Shown: positions 36,059 to 45,496, counted from the stretch's first letter. The stretch: DNA of 64,000 nt from Streptomyces sedi (GCF_006335015.1 NZ_VDGT01000008.1:1-64000), one strand, 5' to 3'. Made by a program: numbers and translations. The notes: generated by a model not told the origin, from the letters alone.

Positions 36059-37534
36059 ATGAGTTTGTCACTGAGATTCGCGGCGGGCTCCCACGTCGGA
36101 ATGATCCGGGCCCACAACGAGGACTCCGGCTACGCCGGTCCCCGTCTGTTGGCCATCGCCGACGGCATGGGCGGCCAGGCCGCGGGCGAGGTGGCCAGCT
36201 CCGAGGTCATCTCCACCCTGGTCCCGCTCGACGACGACATCCCCGGCTCGGACCTGCTGACCTCGTTGGACGCCTCCGTGCAGCGCGCCAACGAGCAGCT
36301 GCGCGGCATGGTCTCGGACGATCCCCGGCTGGACGGGATGGGCACCACGCTCACCGCGCTGCTGTGGACCGGCCAGCGGATGGGTGTCGTGCATGTCGGC
36401 GACTCCCGCGCCTATCTGCTGCGGGACGGCGAGTTGACGCAGATCACGCAGGACCACACCTGGGTCCAGCGGCTGGTCGACGAGGGGCGGATCACCGAGG
36501 AGGAGGCGACGACCCATCCGCAGCGTTCGCTGCTGATGCGGGCGTTGGGCAGCGCCGACCGGATCGAGGCCGACCTCTCCATCCGCGAGGTGCGCCCGGG
36601 GGACCGCTACCTGCTCTGCTCGGACGGCCTGTCCGGCGTGGTCAGCCTGGAGACCATGCGGGACGCGATGGTCACCAACGCGGCGCCGCAGGACACCGTG
36701 CGCGAGCTGATCGAGCTGGCGCTGCGCGGCGGCGGCCCGGACAACATCACCTGCATCATCGCCGACGTCGTCGACATGGACAGCCAGGTCAGCGACACCC
36801 TGACCATGCAGCTCTCGGACGCGCCGCAGATCGTGGGCGCGGTCGCCGAGACGCAGGCGCAGCGTTCGTCCGACACCCCGCGCACCCCGGCGGCCCGCGC
36901 CGCCGAGCTGGGCCGGCCGCAGCAGCAGCCGGCTGGCGGCGCCGCCGGCTCGCCCGACCCGCAGACCGGCGTCTTCGGCCAGCTCTACCCGGACGACGAG
37001 TACGTCCAGCAGCGGCCCAAGCGCCGCCCGGTGCGGAACTGGCTGCTGATCGGCCTCGCCGTCGCGGTGGTGGGCGGCGGGCTCTACGCCGGCTACCGCT
37101 GGACGCAGACCCAGTACTACGTCGGCGTCAACGGCGATCACCTCGCGCTCTACCAGGGGTTGAGCCAGAGCCTCGGCCCGCTGGACCTCAGCAGCGTCAA
37201 GGAGGACCACCCGGAGATCCGGGTGGACTCGCTGCCCGCCTACCAGCGCAGCCAGGTGGAGAACAACTTCTCTGCCGACAGCCTGGAGGACGCCAGGACG
37301 CACCTCGACAACCTGGGCGCGCAGGCGGAGGTCTGCGACCTGCTCGCCGAGCAGTCCGAGTCCCCCGAGCCGGAGCAGCCGGAGGAGGAGGCGCCGGACG
37401 GAGAGCGGTCGGACGAGCAGGCGACCGAGGGCGGGACCCCCGGCAAGGAGGACCCCGACGCGCCGACCGAGGAGCCGCAGGCCCCGGAGTTGACCGAGGA
37501 ACAGCGCGAGTTGGCCAAGCAGTGCGGCACATAG
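36059..37534 (+). CDS. pstP: PP2C-family Ser/Thr phosphatase (PstP-like)
   Basis: 491 aa. The PP2C domain (about 1-240) begins SLRFAAGSHVGMIRAHNEDS and has metal-binding ADGMGG (about 38-43), GDSRAYLLRDG (about 115-125), SDGLSG (about 188-193) and GGPDNIT. A linker follows, then one transmembrane helix at about 325-347 and an extracytoplasmic acidic region (about 350-491) ending in Glu/Pro-rich low complexity. It reverses PknB-type phosphorylation. ATG 36059 was preferred to a GTG five codons upstream because the latter overlaps the ribosome site GGAGGGTGGGAG. Symbol by orthology with the mycobacterial locus. Confidence 0.94.
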   Translation: MSLSLRFAAGSHVGMIRAHNEDSGYAGPRLLAIADGMGGQAAGEVASSEVISTLVPLDDDIPGSDLLTSLDASVQRANEQLRGMVSDDPRLDGMGTTLTALLWTGQRMGVVHVGDSRAYLLRDGELTQITQDHTWVQRLVDEGRITEEEATTHPQRSLLMRALGSADRIEADLSIREVRPGDRYLLCSDGLSGVVSLETMRDAMVTNAAPQDTVRELIELALRGGGPDNITCIIADVVDMDSQVSDTLTMQLSDAPQIVGAVAETQAQRSSDTPRTPAARAAELGRPQQQPAGGAAGSPDPQTGVFGQLYPDDEYVQQRPKRRPVRNWLLIGLAVAVVGGGLYAGYRWTQTQYYVGVNGDHLALYQGLSQSLGPLDLSSVKEDHPEIRVDSLPAYQRSQVENNFSADSLEDARTHLDNLGAQAEVCDLLAEQSESPEPEQPEEEAPDGERSDEQATEGGTPGKEDPDAPTEEPQAPELTEEQRELAKQCGT

Positions 37535-37578
37535 TGCGCGTCTAGTGCGCTTCGCAGCGGACCGAGAGACCTGAAGGC

Positions 37579-38979
37579 ATGAGCAGCAACAACAACACGA
37601 CCGTCTCACCCGGCGGCCTGCCGAGCCGCCGGAACACCGAGCTGCTGATGCTGGTGTTCGCGGTGGTCATCCCGGTCTTCGCCTACGCCAACGTCGGCCT
37701 GGCCAAGGACGAGACGCTGCCCGCCGGGATGCTGGGCTACGGCCTGGGGCTCGGCCTGCTGGCCGGCGTCACCCACCTCGCGGTCCGCCGCTGGGCGCCC
37801 TACGCCGACCCGTTGATGCTGCCGCTCGCCACGTTGCTCAACGGGCTGGGCCTGGTGCTGATCTGGCGGCTCGACCAGGAGCCGACGATCACCACCGACG
37901 CGCTGGGCGGCCCGATGGCCCCCAACCAGCTGATGTGGTCGACGGTGGGCGTGGCGCTCTTCATAGGGGTGCTGCTGCTGCTGAAGGACCACCGGCTGCT
38001 CCAGCGCTACACCTACATCTCCATGGTGGTGGCCCTGGTCCTGCTGGCCTCGCCGATCTTCGTCGGCACGGAGATCAACGGCGCGCGGATCTGGGTGCAG
38101 ATCCCGGGCGTCGGCTCCATCCAGCCGGGCGAGTTCGCCAAGATCGTGATCGCGATCTTCTTCGCCGGCTATCTGATGGTGAAGCGCGACGCGCTGGCGC
38201 TGGCCAGCCGCCGCTTCATGGGCCTGTACCTGCCGCGTGGCCGCGACCTGGGCCCGATCCTGGTGATCTGGGCGATCAGCCTGCTGATCCTGATCTTCGA
38301 GACCGACCTGGGCACCTCGCTGCTGTTCTTCGGCATCTTCGTCGTGATGCTCTACGTGGCGACGGAGCGCACGAGTTGGATCGTCTTCGGTCTGCTGCTC
38401 TCCGCCAGCGGCGCCGTCTTCGTGGCCAGCACCAACGCCCACGTCGGCGAGCGCGTCGACAACTGGCTCAACCCGCTGGACCGGGCCGCCAACGACGGGG
38501 TGACCGAGACGGCGCAGGCGATGTTCTCGTTCGGCTCCGGGGGGCTCTTCGGCTCCGGGCTCGGCCAGGGGTACTCGCGGCTGATCAGCGGCATCGCGCC
38601 GAAGAGCGACTACATCCTGGCCACGGTCGGCGAGGAGCTGGGCCTGGCGGGGCTGATGGCGATCATCATGCTCTACGCGCTGCTGATCGAACGCGGGATG
38701 CGCACGGCGCTGGCGGCCCGTGACCCGTTCGGCAAGCTGCTGGCGATCGGCCTGGCCGGGGTCTTCGCGATCCAGGTCTTCGTGGTCGCCGGCGGCGTCA
38801 CCGCGCTGATCCCGCTGACCGGTATGACCATGCCGTTCCTGGCGCAGGGCGGCTCGTCCGTGATCGCCAACTGGGCGCTTATCGCGCTCCTACTGCGTAT
38901 CAGCGACACTGCCCGCAGGCCCGCGCCCGCGCCGGCGCCCTCCCTCGACTCCGAAATGACGCAGGTGGTCCGTCCATGA
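37579..38979 (+). CDS. rodA: RodA/FtsW-family peptidoglycan glycosyltransferase (SEDS)
   Basis: 466 aa, about 12 transmembrane helices. SEDS family landmarks: the ARIWVQIPGVGSIQPGEFAK block (about 167-187), the ETDLGTS motif with the catalytic-site Asp (about 238-244), and a C-terminal GMTMPFLAQGGSS. It polymerises lipid II glycan chains with the transpeptidase encoded next. Context (fhaB, PP2C, pbpA, pknB) favours the elongation or septal SEDS of this conserved actinobacterial locus rather than FtsW of the dcw cluster. It overlaps pbpA by 4 bp. Confidence 0.94.
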   Translation: MSSNNNTTVSPGGLPSRRNTELLMLVFAVVIPVFAYANVGLAKDETLPAGMLGYGLGLGLLAGVTHLAVRRWAPYADPLMLPLATLLNGLGLVLIWRLDQEPTITTDALGGPMAPNQLMWSTVGVALFIGVLLLLKDHRLLQRYTYISMVVALVLLASPIFVGTEINGARIWVQIPGVGSIQPGEFAKIVIAIFFAGYLMVKRDALALASRRFMGLYLPRGRDLGPILVIWAISLLILIFETDLGTSLLFFGIFVVMLYVATERTSWIVFGLLLSASGAVFVASTNAHVGERVDNWLNPLDRAANDGVTETAQAMFSFGSGGLFGSGLGQGYSRLISGIAPKSDYILATVGEELGLAGLMAIIMLYALLIERGMRTALAARDPFGKLLAIGLAGVFAIQVFVVAGGVTALIPLTGMTMPFLAQGGSSVIANWALIALLLRISDTARRPAPAPAPSLDSEMTQVVRP

Positions 38980-40445
38980 ACAAGCCGATGCGCAGAGTGG
39001 CCGTGTTCTGCGGGCTGTTGATGCTGGCGCTGCTGGTCCGGGTGAACTACATCCAGTTCGTCCAGGCCGACGAGTTGCAGAGCCACAAGGACAACCGCCG
39101 GGTCGCCATCGAGCGTTACTCCAACCCCCGCGGCGACATCATCGTCGACGGCGAGCCGATCACCGGTTCGGAGGAGACGGACGACCCGGACTTCCGCTAC
39201 CAGCGGACCTGGATCGACGGCGAGATCTGGGCGCCGGTCACCGGCTACGCGTCGCAGGCGTTCGGCACCAACCAGCTGGAGAACGTCAACGACTCGATCC
39301 TCACCGGCGACGACGACCGGCTGTTCTTCAACAACACGATCGACATGCTCACCGGCAAGGACCAGCGCGGCGGCGACGTGATCACCACGCTCAACGGCGA
39401 CGCGCAGCGCGCCGCGTTCGAGGGCCTGGGCAGCCGCAAGGGCGCGGTCGTGGCGTTGGACCCGCGCTCGGGCGCGATCCTGACGATGGTGTCCACCCCC
39501 TCCTACGACCCCTCCTCCTTCGCCGGGTACGGCGCGGAGGACGGGGAGGCGTGGACCGCGCTGGAGACCGACGAGGACAAGCCGATGCTCAACCGGGCGC
39601 TGCGGGAGACCTTCCCGCCCGGCTCCACCTTCAAGGTGGTCACCGCCGCGGCTGCCCTGGAGAACGGCCTGATCGACGACATCGACCAGGACACCGAGTA
39701 CGAGGACCCGTACATCCTCCCGGACACGGACAACGTCCCGCTGGACAACCAGGTCCCCGGCGTCTGCGCCGACGCCAACGTCCGCGACGCCATGCGTTAC
39801 TCGTGCAACAGCGTCTTCGCCGGCCTGAGCAACGACGTGGGCAACGAGGGCATGATCGAGATGGCCGAGCGCTTCGGCTTCAACGAGGAGCAGTTCGTCC
39901 CGGTCCGGAGCAACGCGAGCGTCTACCCCGAGGACAACCGCCCGCAGAACGCGATGGCCGGCATCGGCCAGGCGTCGAACCGGGCCACCCCGCTCCAGAT
40001 GGCCATGGTGGCCAGCGCCGTCGCCAACAACGGTTCGCTGATGGCGCCGTACATGGTGGACCGGTTGGTCGCCCCGAATCTGAACGTCATAGAGCAGCAC
40101 GACCCGGAGGAGCTGAGCGAGCCCGTCTCCGGGGACAACGCGCGCGAGCTCCAGGAGGCGATGGAGGAGGTCGTCGAGCAGAACTCCAGCATCGACCGGA
40201 GCTCCATCGACGACGACATCCGGATCGGCGGCAAGACGGGTACCGCCCAGCGCGGTGAGAACAACTCGGAGTCGCCCTACGCGTGGTTCATCTCCTACGC
40301 GATGACCGACGAGGGCTCCCCGGTCGCGGTGGCCGTGGTCGTGGAGGACGAAGAGGTCGACCGGGACGAGATCTCCGGCGGCGGTCTGGCCGCGCCCATC
40401 GCGATGGACGTCATGGCGGCCGTGCTCGCCGACGACCAGGAGTGA
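38976..40445 (+). CDS. pbpA: PbpA: class B penicillin-binding protein
   Basis: 489 aa, ATG overlapping the rodA stop by 4 bp. N-terminal membrane anchor (about 8-26), a dimerisation-type domain (about 30-150), then the transpeptidase domain (about 155-489) with catalytic SxxK in PPGSTFKVV (about 214), SxN in YSCNSVF and KTGT in GGKTGTAQRG. It crosslinks peptidoglycan outside the membrane as partner of RodA; beta-lactams would acylate the serine. The transpeptidase domain is intact. It is followed by a 259-bp gap before pknB, so pknB probably has its own promoter as well. Confidence 0.96.
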   Translation: MNKPMRRVAVFCGLLMLALLVRVNYIQFVQADELQSHKDNRRVAIERYSNPRGDIIVDGEPITGSEETDDPDFRYQRTWIDGEIWAPVTGYASQAFGTNQLENVNDSILTGDDDRLFFNNTIDMLTGKDQRGGDVITTLNGDAQRAAFEGLGSRKGAVVALDPRSGAILTMVSTPSYDPSSFAGYGAEDGEAWTALETDEDKPMLNRALRETFPPGSTFKVVTAAAALENGLIDDIDQDTEYEDPYILPDTDNVPLDNQVPGVCADANVRDAMRYSCNSVFAGLSNDVGNEGMIEMAERFGFNEEQFVPVRSNASVYPEDNRPQNAMAGIGQASNRATPLQMAMVASAVANNGSLMAPYMVDRLVAPNLNVIEQHDPEELSEPVSGDNARELQEAMEEVVEQNSSIDRSSIDDDIRIGGKTGTAQRGENNSESPYAWFISYAMTDEGSPVAVAVVVEDEEVDRDEISGGGLAAPIAMDVMAAVLADDQE

Positions 40446-40704
40446 CGCTCCCGGCCGCCCCGCGTGGGCGCCGGGCAGTCCCTCGCACGCCACCGGCGGG
40501 CAACCGGGAACCACCGAACACACGTCATATCTGGGACCGGCCTTGGGTCCGGTTGCGGTGTTGGGCGATACCGGTTGGATATCGGCCGCCCACCGCCACC
40601 CGGTGGGTTCATCCCCGCCGGGTACCGTAAGCCAGGGTCTGGCTCCCCGAGCCCGAGTAAGACGAGGGGGGCGCGGCCGGGACCACACGGAGAGGGCTGG
40701 AAAC

Positions 40705-42711
40705 ATGGATGAGCCGCGTCGCCTCGGCGGGCGGTACGAGCTGGGCCAGGTGCTGGGCCGGGGCGGAATGGCCGAGGTCTACCTGGCTCACGACACCCGG
40801 CTGGGTCGCACCGTCGCGGTCAAGACGCTCCGTGCCGACCTCGCCCGCGACCCCACGTTCCAGGCCAGGTTCCGAAGAGAGGCCCAGTCGGCCGCCTCGC
40901 TGAACCACCCGGCGATCGTCGCCGTCTACGACACCGGCGAGGACTACGTCGACGGGATCTCCATCCCCTACATCGTGATGGAGTACGTCGACGGCTCGAC
41001 GCTGCGCGAGCTGCTGCACTCCGGGCGGAAGCTGCTGCCGGAGCGGGCGATGGAGATGTGCATCGGCATCCTCCAGGCGCTGGAGTACAGCCACCGCAAC
41101 GGCATCGTCCACCGGGACATCAAGCCGGCGAACATCATGCTGAACCGCACCGGCCAGGTGAAGGTGATGGACTTCGGCATCGCCCGCGCCATGGGCGACT
41201 CCGGCATGACCATGACCCAGACCTCGGCCGTGATCGGCACCGCGCAGTACCTCTCCCCGGAGCAGGCCAAGGGCGAGACGGTCGACGCGCGGTCCGACCT
41301 GTACTCGACGGGCTGTCTGCTCTACGAGCTGCTGACCGTGCGGCCCCCGTTCCTGGGCGACTCGCCGGTCGCCGTGGCCTACCAGCATGTGCGGGAGGAG
41401 CCCCAGCCGCCCAGCAACTTCGATCCGGAGATCACTCCGGACACCGACGCCATCGTGTTGAAGGCGCTGGTCAAGGACCCGGACTACCGGTACCAGTCGG
41501 CGGACGAGATGCGCGCCGACATCGAGGCGGCGCTGGACGGGCGTCCGGTCGGCGCCGCCGCCGCGATGGGCGCGGCGGGCTACGGCTACGACGACCGCCC
41601 CACGACGATGCTGCGGCCGACCGACCCGGCGACGACGATGATGCCGCCGACCAGGGACGACGGGTACAACGACGACTACGGCCGCGCCGACCGCCGGCAG
41701 GGGAACCGCCACACGTCGACGATCCTGCTGGTGCTGGCCGCCATCCTGGTGCTGGTCGGCGCCGTGCTGATCGGCCGGGTGATGTTCTCCAACGATCCGC
41801 CCGAGGGCGCCCTGAAGGTGCCGGACCTGGCGGGTGAGTCCGTGGAGGCCGCGCAGGATCGGCTGGACGGCCTGGGCTTCTCGTCCACCGTCGGGGACCC
41901 CGAGCCCTGCGGCGAGGAGAAGGACACGGTCTGCCGGACCGACCCCGAGACCGGCACGGAGCTGGAGGAGGGCGACACCGTCACGGTGATCCCCTCGGAC
42001 GGTCCGGAGCCGGTCGAGTTGCCCGATGTCGTCGGCGACGCCTACGAGGACGCGGAGGCCGAGCTGGAGGACCTGGGTCTGAGCGTGCGCCAGGAGACGG
42101 AGGAGGCTCCGGACTCCGAGCCGGGCACGGTGCTCTCGCAGGACCCGGAGGGCGGCAGCGAGGTCGAGGCGGAGAGCGAGGTCACCCTGACCGTCGCCAC
42201 CGCCCCCGAGCTGGAGTCAGTGCCCGACGTGGTCGGCAAGCCGTTCGACCAGGCGCAGTCCGAGCTGACCGCCGCCGGGTTCACGGTGACCCGGCAGAAC
42301 CAGACGGACGACTCCCGGGCGGAGGGCGAGGTCATCAGCCAGGACCCGGGCGCCGGCACGCAGCAGGAGCCTGGCGGTCTGGTGACGCTGACCGTCGCGA
42401 TGCCCTCGCAGGAGACCGAGGACCCGCCGGACGAGGAGGAGGCGGAGGTGCCCAACGTCGTCGGCCAGAACGTGGAGCAGGCGCGGGGCGCTTTGAACGG
42501 CGCCGGCTTCCAGCAGGTCAACATCCAGGGACCCGACGTCCCGCACGCCCTGGTGGTGTCCATGGACCCGCCGGCCGGCCAGCGGGTCGCACCGGACACC
42601 CCGATCACCCTCACCGTGGTCGACCCGACCAACCCGGGTGACCAGGGCGGCCAGAACGGGGACCCGGGCGGCGGCCCGGGCGGCGGCGGCATCTTCGGGA
42701 TGGGCGGCTGA
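40705..42711 (+). CDS. pknB: PASTA-domain Ser/Thr protein kinase PknB
   Basis: 668 aa. The kinase domain (about 10-275) has GRGGMAEVYLA, VAVK, HRDIKPANIMLN, DFGIA, and an activation loop with several Thr (SGMTMTQTSAVIGTAQYLSPEQ). A juxtamembrane linker with TTM repeats and a transmembrane helix (about 335-357) follow, then four PASTA repeats (about 372-640) with VPDLAG, LPDVVG, VPDVVG and VPNVVG. PASTA domains bind muropeptides or lipid II. The frame is open upstream, but the ATG at 40705 directly precedes the family start. The locus lacks a pknA gene between pbpA and pknB, unlike mycobacteria. It is convergent with the DUF5324 gene. Confidence 0.96.
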   Translation: MDEPRRLGGRYELGQVLGRGGMAEVYLAHDTRLGRTVAVKTLRADLARDPTFQARFRREAQSAASLNHPAIVAVYDTGEDYVDGISIPYIVMEYVDGSTLRELLHSGRKLLPERAMEMCIGILQALEYSHRNGIVHRDIKPANIMLNRTGQVKVMDFGIARAMGDSGMTMTQTSAVIGTAQYLSPEQAKGETVDARSDLYSTGCLLYELLTVRPPFLGDSPVAVAYQHVREEPQPPSNFDPEITPDTDAIVLKALVKDPDYRYQSADEMRADIEAALDGRPVGAAAAMGAAGYGYDDRPTTMLRPTDPATTMMPPTRDDGYNDDYGRADRRQGNRHTSTILLVLAAILVLVGAVLIGRVMFSNDPPEGALKVPDLAGESVEAAQDRLDGLGFSSTVGDPEPCGEEKDTVCRTDPETGTELEEGDTVTVIPSDGPEPVELPDVVGDAYEDAEAELEDLGLSVRQETEEAPDSEPGTVLSQDPEGGSEVEAESEVTLTVATAPELESVPDVVGKPFDQAQSELTAAGFTVTRQNQTDDSRAEGEVISQDPGAGTQQEPGGLVTLTVAMPSQETEDPPDEEEAEVPNVVGQNVEQARGALNGAGFQQVNIQGPDVPHALVVSMDPPAGQRVAPDTPITLTVVDPTNPGDQGGQNGDPGGGPGGGGIFGMGG

Positions 42712-42831
42712 CGCTCACCGGGGCGGCCTGAGCCGGCCCTGACCGAAGAGAAGCGAACGGCGAGCGGGTGCGAGCCGAGGCGTGGAACGCCTCGGCCGTG
42801 CCCGCTCCGTCGTGTGAGGCCCCGGCGGGGC

Positions 42832-43314
42832 TCAGCCCAGCGCCTGCTCCTCGGGCTCGGTGGGGATCTCCGTCGCCGGGGAGGGCTCGACCAGCCAGTC
42901 CGGGTCGGTCTGGGCGCTCCACCACTTCCAGGCGACGAGCGCGCCGCCCGCCACCAGGCCCATCAGCCCGAGCCGCCTGACCAGCCGCCCGTTCCTCGCC
43001 TTGCGGCGCCGGCGGCGCGCGGTGTGCCGGATCTCCTCGGCCGTGAGGTCGCCGCGGAGCGCGGCGACGGCGGCGGCCGAACGCAGCGCCGCCTTCTCCC
43101 GCGCGGGCCCGGCGGCCTGCCTGGCCTGCTCCACGCGGGGGACCCACTGCTCCTCATACTGTCGACGAGCCTGGGTAGCAGCCCGAGAGGCGCGAGGGGC
43201 CACGTAGGCACGGGCCTGGTGCGCGTAGCGTGCGGCGTTCTCCTTGGCGGAGAGCGCGTAGGGAAGCACCGCGTCGCCCGCCTGTCGAACAGTTGCCTTC
43301 CCGTTCCGGGTCAC
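42832..43314 (-). CDS. DUF5324 family membrane protein
   Basis: 160 aa. It opens MTRNGKATVRQAG, followed by a helical, Ala/Arg-rich coiled-coil-like segment (about 15-85: ARYAHQARAYVAPRASRAATQ and VEQARQAAGPAREKAALR). A basic patch RRRRRKARNGRLVRR lies at about 99-113, then one transmembrane helix (about 116-133) and a short acidic outside tail. It matches the small streptomycete family found next to ppiA. Function unknown; the amphipathic helix and basic patch suggest interaction with the membrane surface. It is divergent from ppiA and convergent with pknB. Confidence 0.8.
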   Translation of the reverse strand: MTRNGKATVRQAGDAVLPYALSAKENAARYAHQARAYVAPRASRAATQARRQYEEQWVPRVEQARQAAGPAREKAALRSAAAVAALRGDLTAEEIRHTARRRRRKARNGRLVRRLGLMGLVAGGALVAWKWWSAQTDPDWLVEPSPATEIPTEPEEQALG

Positions 43315-43499
43315 TGTTTTCGCCTCCTTGGTAATCTTTCGTGGCGGTTTCCCGCTGACTACTCCTCTTGTCCACTCGTGCGCAAATCATGCCGGGTACG
43401 CGGGGATTCGGCACGCGAAAGGGCCATCCGGGGGCATGGCGTGTCGGCGTTCCGTGGCAGGATCGGTGACCGTCATTGAACGTAGACGGAAGGTAGATC

Positions 43500-44027
43500 G
43501 TGGCTGAGCAGCTCTATGCCACCCTGAAGACCAACCGAGGCGACATCGAGGTGCGGCTCTTCCCCAACCACGCGCCGAAGACGGTCGCGAACTTCGTCGA
43601 GCTCGCCGAGGGCAAGCGCGAGTGGGTCCACCCGGCCACCGGGCAGAAGTCCACCGAGAAGCTCTACGACGGCACGGTCTTCCACCGGGTGATCAGCGGC
43701 TTCATGATCCAGGGCGGCGACCCGCTGGGGAACGGCACCGGCGGCCCGGGATACAAGTTCCAGGACGAGATCCACCCGGATCTGTCCTTCGACCGCCCGT
43801 ACCTGCTGGCCATGGCCAACGCGGGTCCCGGGACCAACGGCTCGCAGTTCTTCGTCACCGTGTCGCCGACCAGCTGGCTGACCGGCAAGCACACCATCTT
43901 CGGTGAGGTCACCGGCGAGGCGGGGCAGCAGGTCGTGGACGCGATCGCCACGACCGCGACCGACCGCAACACCGACCGTCCCGTCGAGGACGTGGTGATC
44001 GAGTCGGTGACGATCGAGAGCCGCTGA
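43500..44027 (+). CDS. ppiA: Cyclophilin-type peptidyl-prolyl cis-trans isomerase
   Basis: 175 aa, GTG start, no signal peptide, so cytoplasmic. Cyclophilin motifs are in order: HAPKTVANFVELA, FHRVISGFMIQGGDP (catalytic Arg and Phe), GTGGPGYKFQDE, LAMANAGPGTNGSQFFVT and LTGKHTIFGEV. It catalyses proline isomerisation during folding. It belongs to the conserved origin-proximal set with crgA and trpG, and is followed by a clear terminator. Confidence 0.96.
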   Translation: MAEQLYATLKTNRGDIEVRLFPNHAPKTVANFVELAEGKREWVHPATGQKSTEKLYDGTVFHRVISGFMIQGGDPLGNGTGGPGYKFQDEIHPDLSFDRPYLLAMANAGPGTNGSQFFVTVSPTSWLTGKHTIFGEVTGEAGQQVVDAIATTATDRNTDRPVEDVVIESVTIESR

Positions 44028-44054
44028 CCGGAAGTTCGCACTCCGGGAACGAAT

Positions 44055-44086
44055 CCGGCCCCCTGTCCGTAGGATCAGGGGGCCGG
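44055..44086 (+). terminator. Rho-independent-like terminator after ppiA
   Basis: An 11-bp perfect stem, CCGGCCCCCTG (44055-44065) with CAGGGGGCCGG (44076-44086) and a 10-nt loop, begins 27 bp after the ppiA stop and is followed by TCTCTC. It separates ppiA from the rhomboid gene. Confidence 0.75.
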
Positions 44087-44127
44087 TCTCTCATCGGCTC
44101 CGGGCACGCCAGCGGGGAGGGGACACC

Positions 44128-45006
44128 ATGGCCCAGCAGCATCCGCAGCCGGGGCTCGCCCGCTGCTACCAGCACCAGGACCAGGAGACCGGCGTCCGCT
44201 GCACCCGCTGCGACCGCCCGATCTGCCCGTCCTGCATGGTGGAGGCCGCCGTCGGCTACCAGTGCCCGCACTGTGTGCGCGGCGCCGCCGGCGCCACCAG
44301 GGCCGCCCGCCCCAGGACGCTGGCCGGCGGCCGGGTCACCGGAGACGCCGGGCTTGTCACCAAGGTGCTGCTCGCGTTGAACGCGGTGGTCTTCCTCGCC
44401 GTGCTGGCGCGCGGCGACGAGATGGTGATCGACCTCGGGATGCTCGGCTACGCGACGGACGGCGGCACGTTCCTCGACCCGAACTGGATCGGGGTGGCCG
44501 ACGGCGAGTGGTACCGGCTGCTGACCTCGGCGTTCCTGCACCAGGAGATCTGGCACTTCGGGTTCAACATGCTGGGGCTGTGGCTGCTGGGGCCGGCGCT
44601 GGAGAGCGCACTGGGCCGGGGCCGCTATGTGGCGCTCTATCTGCTCTCGGCGCTGGCCGGCTCCACGCTGTCCTTCGTGCTGGCCGACCAGACGCAGCTC
44701 TCGCTGGGCGCCTCGGGCGCGATCTTCGGCCTCTTCGGCGCGACGGCGGTGCTCGCCCGCCGGCTCCGGTACGACATGCGGCCGATCCTGCTGCTGCTCG
44801 CGGTCAACCTGGTGATCACCTTCGCCTGGTCGGCGATCGCCTGGCAGGCGCACATAGGCGGACTGATCGCCGGAATCGTGATCGCCTCGGGACTGGTCTG
44901 GGCCCCGCGCCGGCTGCGCCTCCCGGTGCAGATCGCCGTCTGCGCGCTGGTCGCGCTCACCCTCCTGGTCACGTGTCTGATACGCGCACAGCAGCTGGTG
45001 GGCTGA
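44128..45006 (+). CDS. Rhomboid-family intramembrane serine protease with N-terminal zinc finger
   Basis: 292 aa. The N-terminal cytosolic domain (about 12-50) holds Cys/His pairs, CYQHQDQE, CTRCDRPICPSC and CPHC, a B-box or zinc-ribbon-like fold. The six-helix rhomboid core (about 75-290) has HFGFNM (oxyanion Asn 147), the catalytic GASG serine (about 196) and the catalytic His in WQAHIGG (about 242). Both dyad residues are present, so it should be active. Substrates are unknown. It is convergent with crgA across the DnaA-box cluster. Confidence 0.94.
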   Translation: MAQQHPQPGLARCYQHQDQETGVRCTRCDRPICPSCMVEAAVGYQCPHCVRGAAGATRAARPRTLAGGRVTGDAGLVTKVLLALNAVVFLAVLARGDEMVIDLGMLGYATDGGTFLDPNWIGVADGEWYRLLTSAFLHQEIWHFGFNMLGLWLLGPALESALGRGRYVALYLLSALAGSTLSFVLADQTQLSLGASGAIFGLFGATAVLARRLRYDMRPILLLLAVNLVITFAWSAIAWQAHIGGLIAGIVIASGLVWAPRRLRLPVQIAVCALVALTLLVTCLIRAQQLVG

Positions 45007-45020
45007 GCCTAAGTTCAGAC

Positions 45021-45203
45021 TTATCCACAGCCGGTGGAGGATCTTGTGCACCCTGTGGACGACTCGCGACCTCCGCCGTCACGACCGACGTTTCCGCAGG
45101 AGAACAGGGGTGCGGGAGGTTCGAACACGGGCGCGGCACCCCGCTGAACACACAGGGTTATCCACAGATCTTGCGATGTTAAAGCAACCTGTGGATAACC
45201 CTG
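45021..45203. promoter_or_regulatory. DnaA-box cluster between rhomboid gene and crgA
   Basis: Three perfect boxes: TTATCCACA at 45021-45029 and 45158-45166, and TGTGGATAA at 45190-45198. There is also an 8/9 box TGTGGACGA (45054-45062) and a 7/9 site TTGTGCACC (45044-45052). The last two perfect boxes sit in a perfect 15-bp inverted repeat, 45153-45167 with 45189-45203 (CAGGGTTATCCACAG type), 21 bp apart. The gap lies between convergent stop codons, so promoter use is unlikely and a replication-control or DnaA-titration role is favoured. It probably corresponds to the S. coelicolor H69 cluster. Confidence 0.82.
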
Positions 45204-45232
45204 GTGAGAACGAGCGAGGGACGAGCGGTCGG

Positions 45233-45496
45233 TCATTTCCACTGGGTGGAGACCACGAACCCCAGTGCGATGAAGCCGAAGCCGACCACGATGTTCCAGT
45301 CGCCGAGCGCGCCCACCGGCAGATCCGCCTTGGTCACGTAATAGACCACGATCCAGGCCAGTCCGATGCCGAACAGCGCCAGCATCAGGGGGGCGACCCA
45401 ACTGCGCCCCGAACGCATGTCGAGCTTCGTCGTCGCCCGCTTCTCCGGGGGCGCGTAGCTGTCGTCCTTCTTCTTACGGACCCGAGACTTCGGCAC
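45233..45496 (-). CDS. crgA: Cell division protein CrgA
   Basis: 87 aa. A basic cytosolic N-terminus starts [12 protein letters not shown], followed by two transmembrane helices (about 33-54 and 66-84) and a very short C-terminus ending TQWK, the standard CrgA/UPF0233 layout and length. CrgA inhibits or coordinates FtsZ-ring function at sporulation septation in Streptomyces and recruits septal proteins in mycobacteria. The neighbouring DUF881 gene is divergent. Its 3' end faces the DnaA-box cluster. Confidence 0.96.
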   Translation of the reverse strand: MPKSRVRKKKDDSYAPPEKRATTKLDMRSGRSWVAPLMLALFGIGLAWIVVYYVTKADLPVGALGDWNIVVGFGFIALGFVVSTQWK

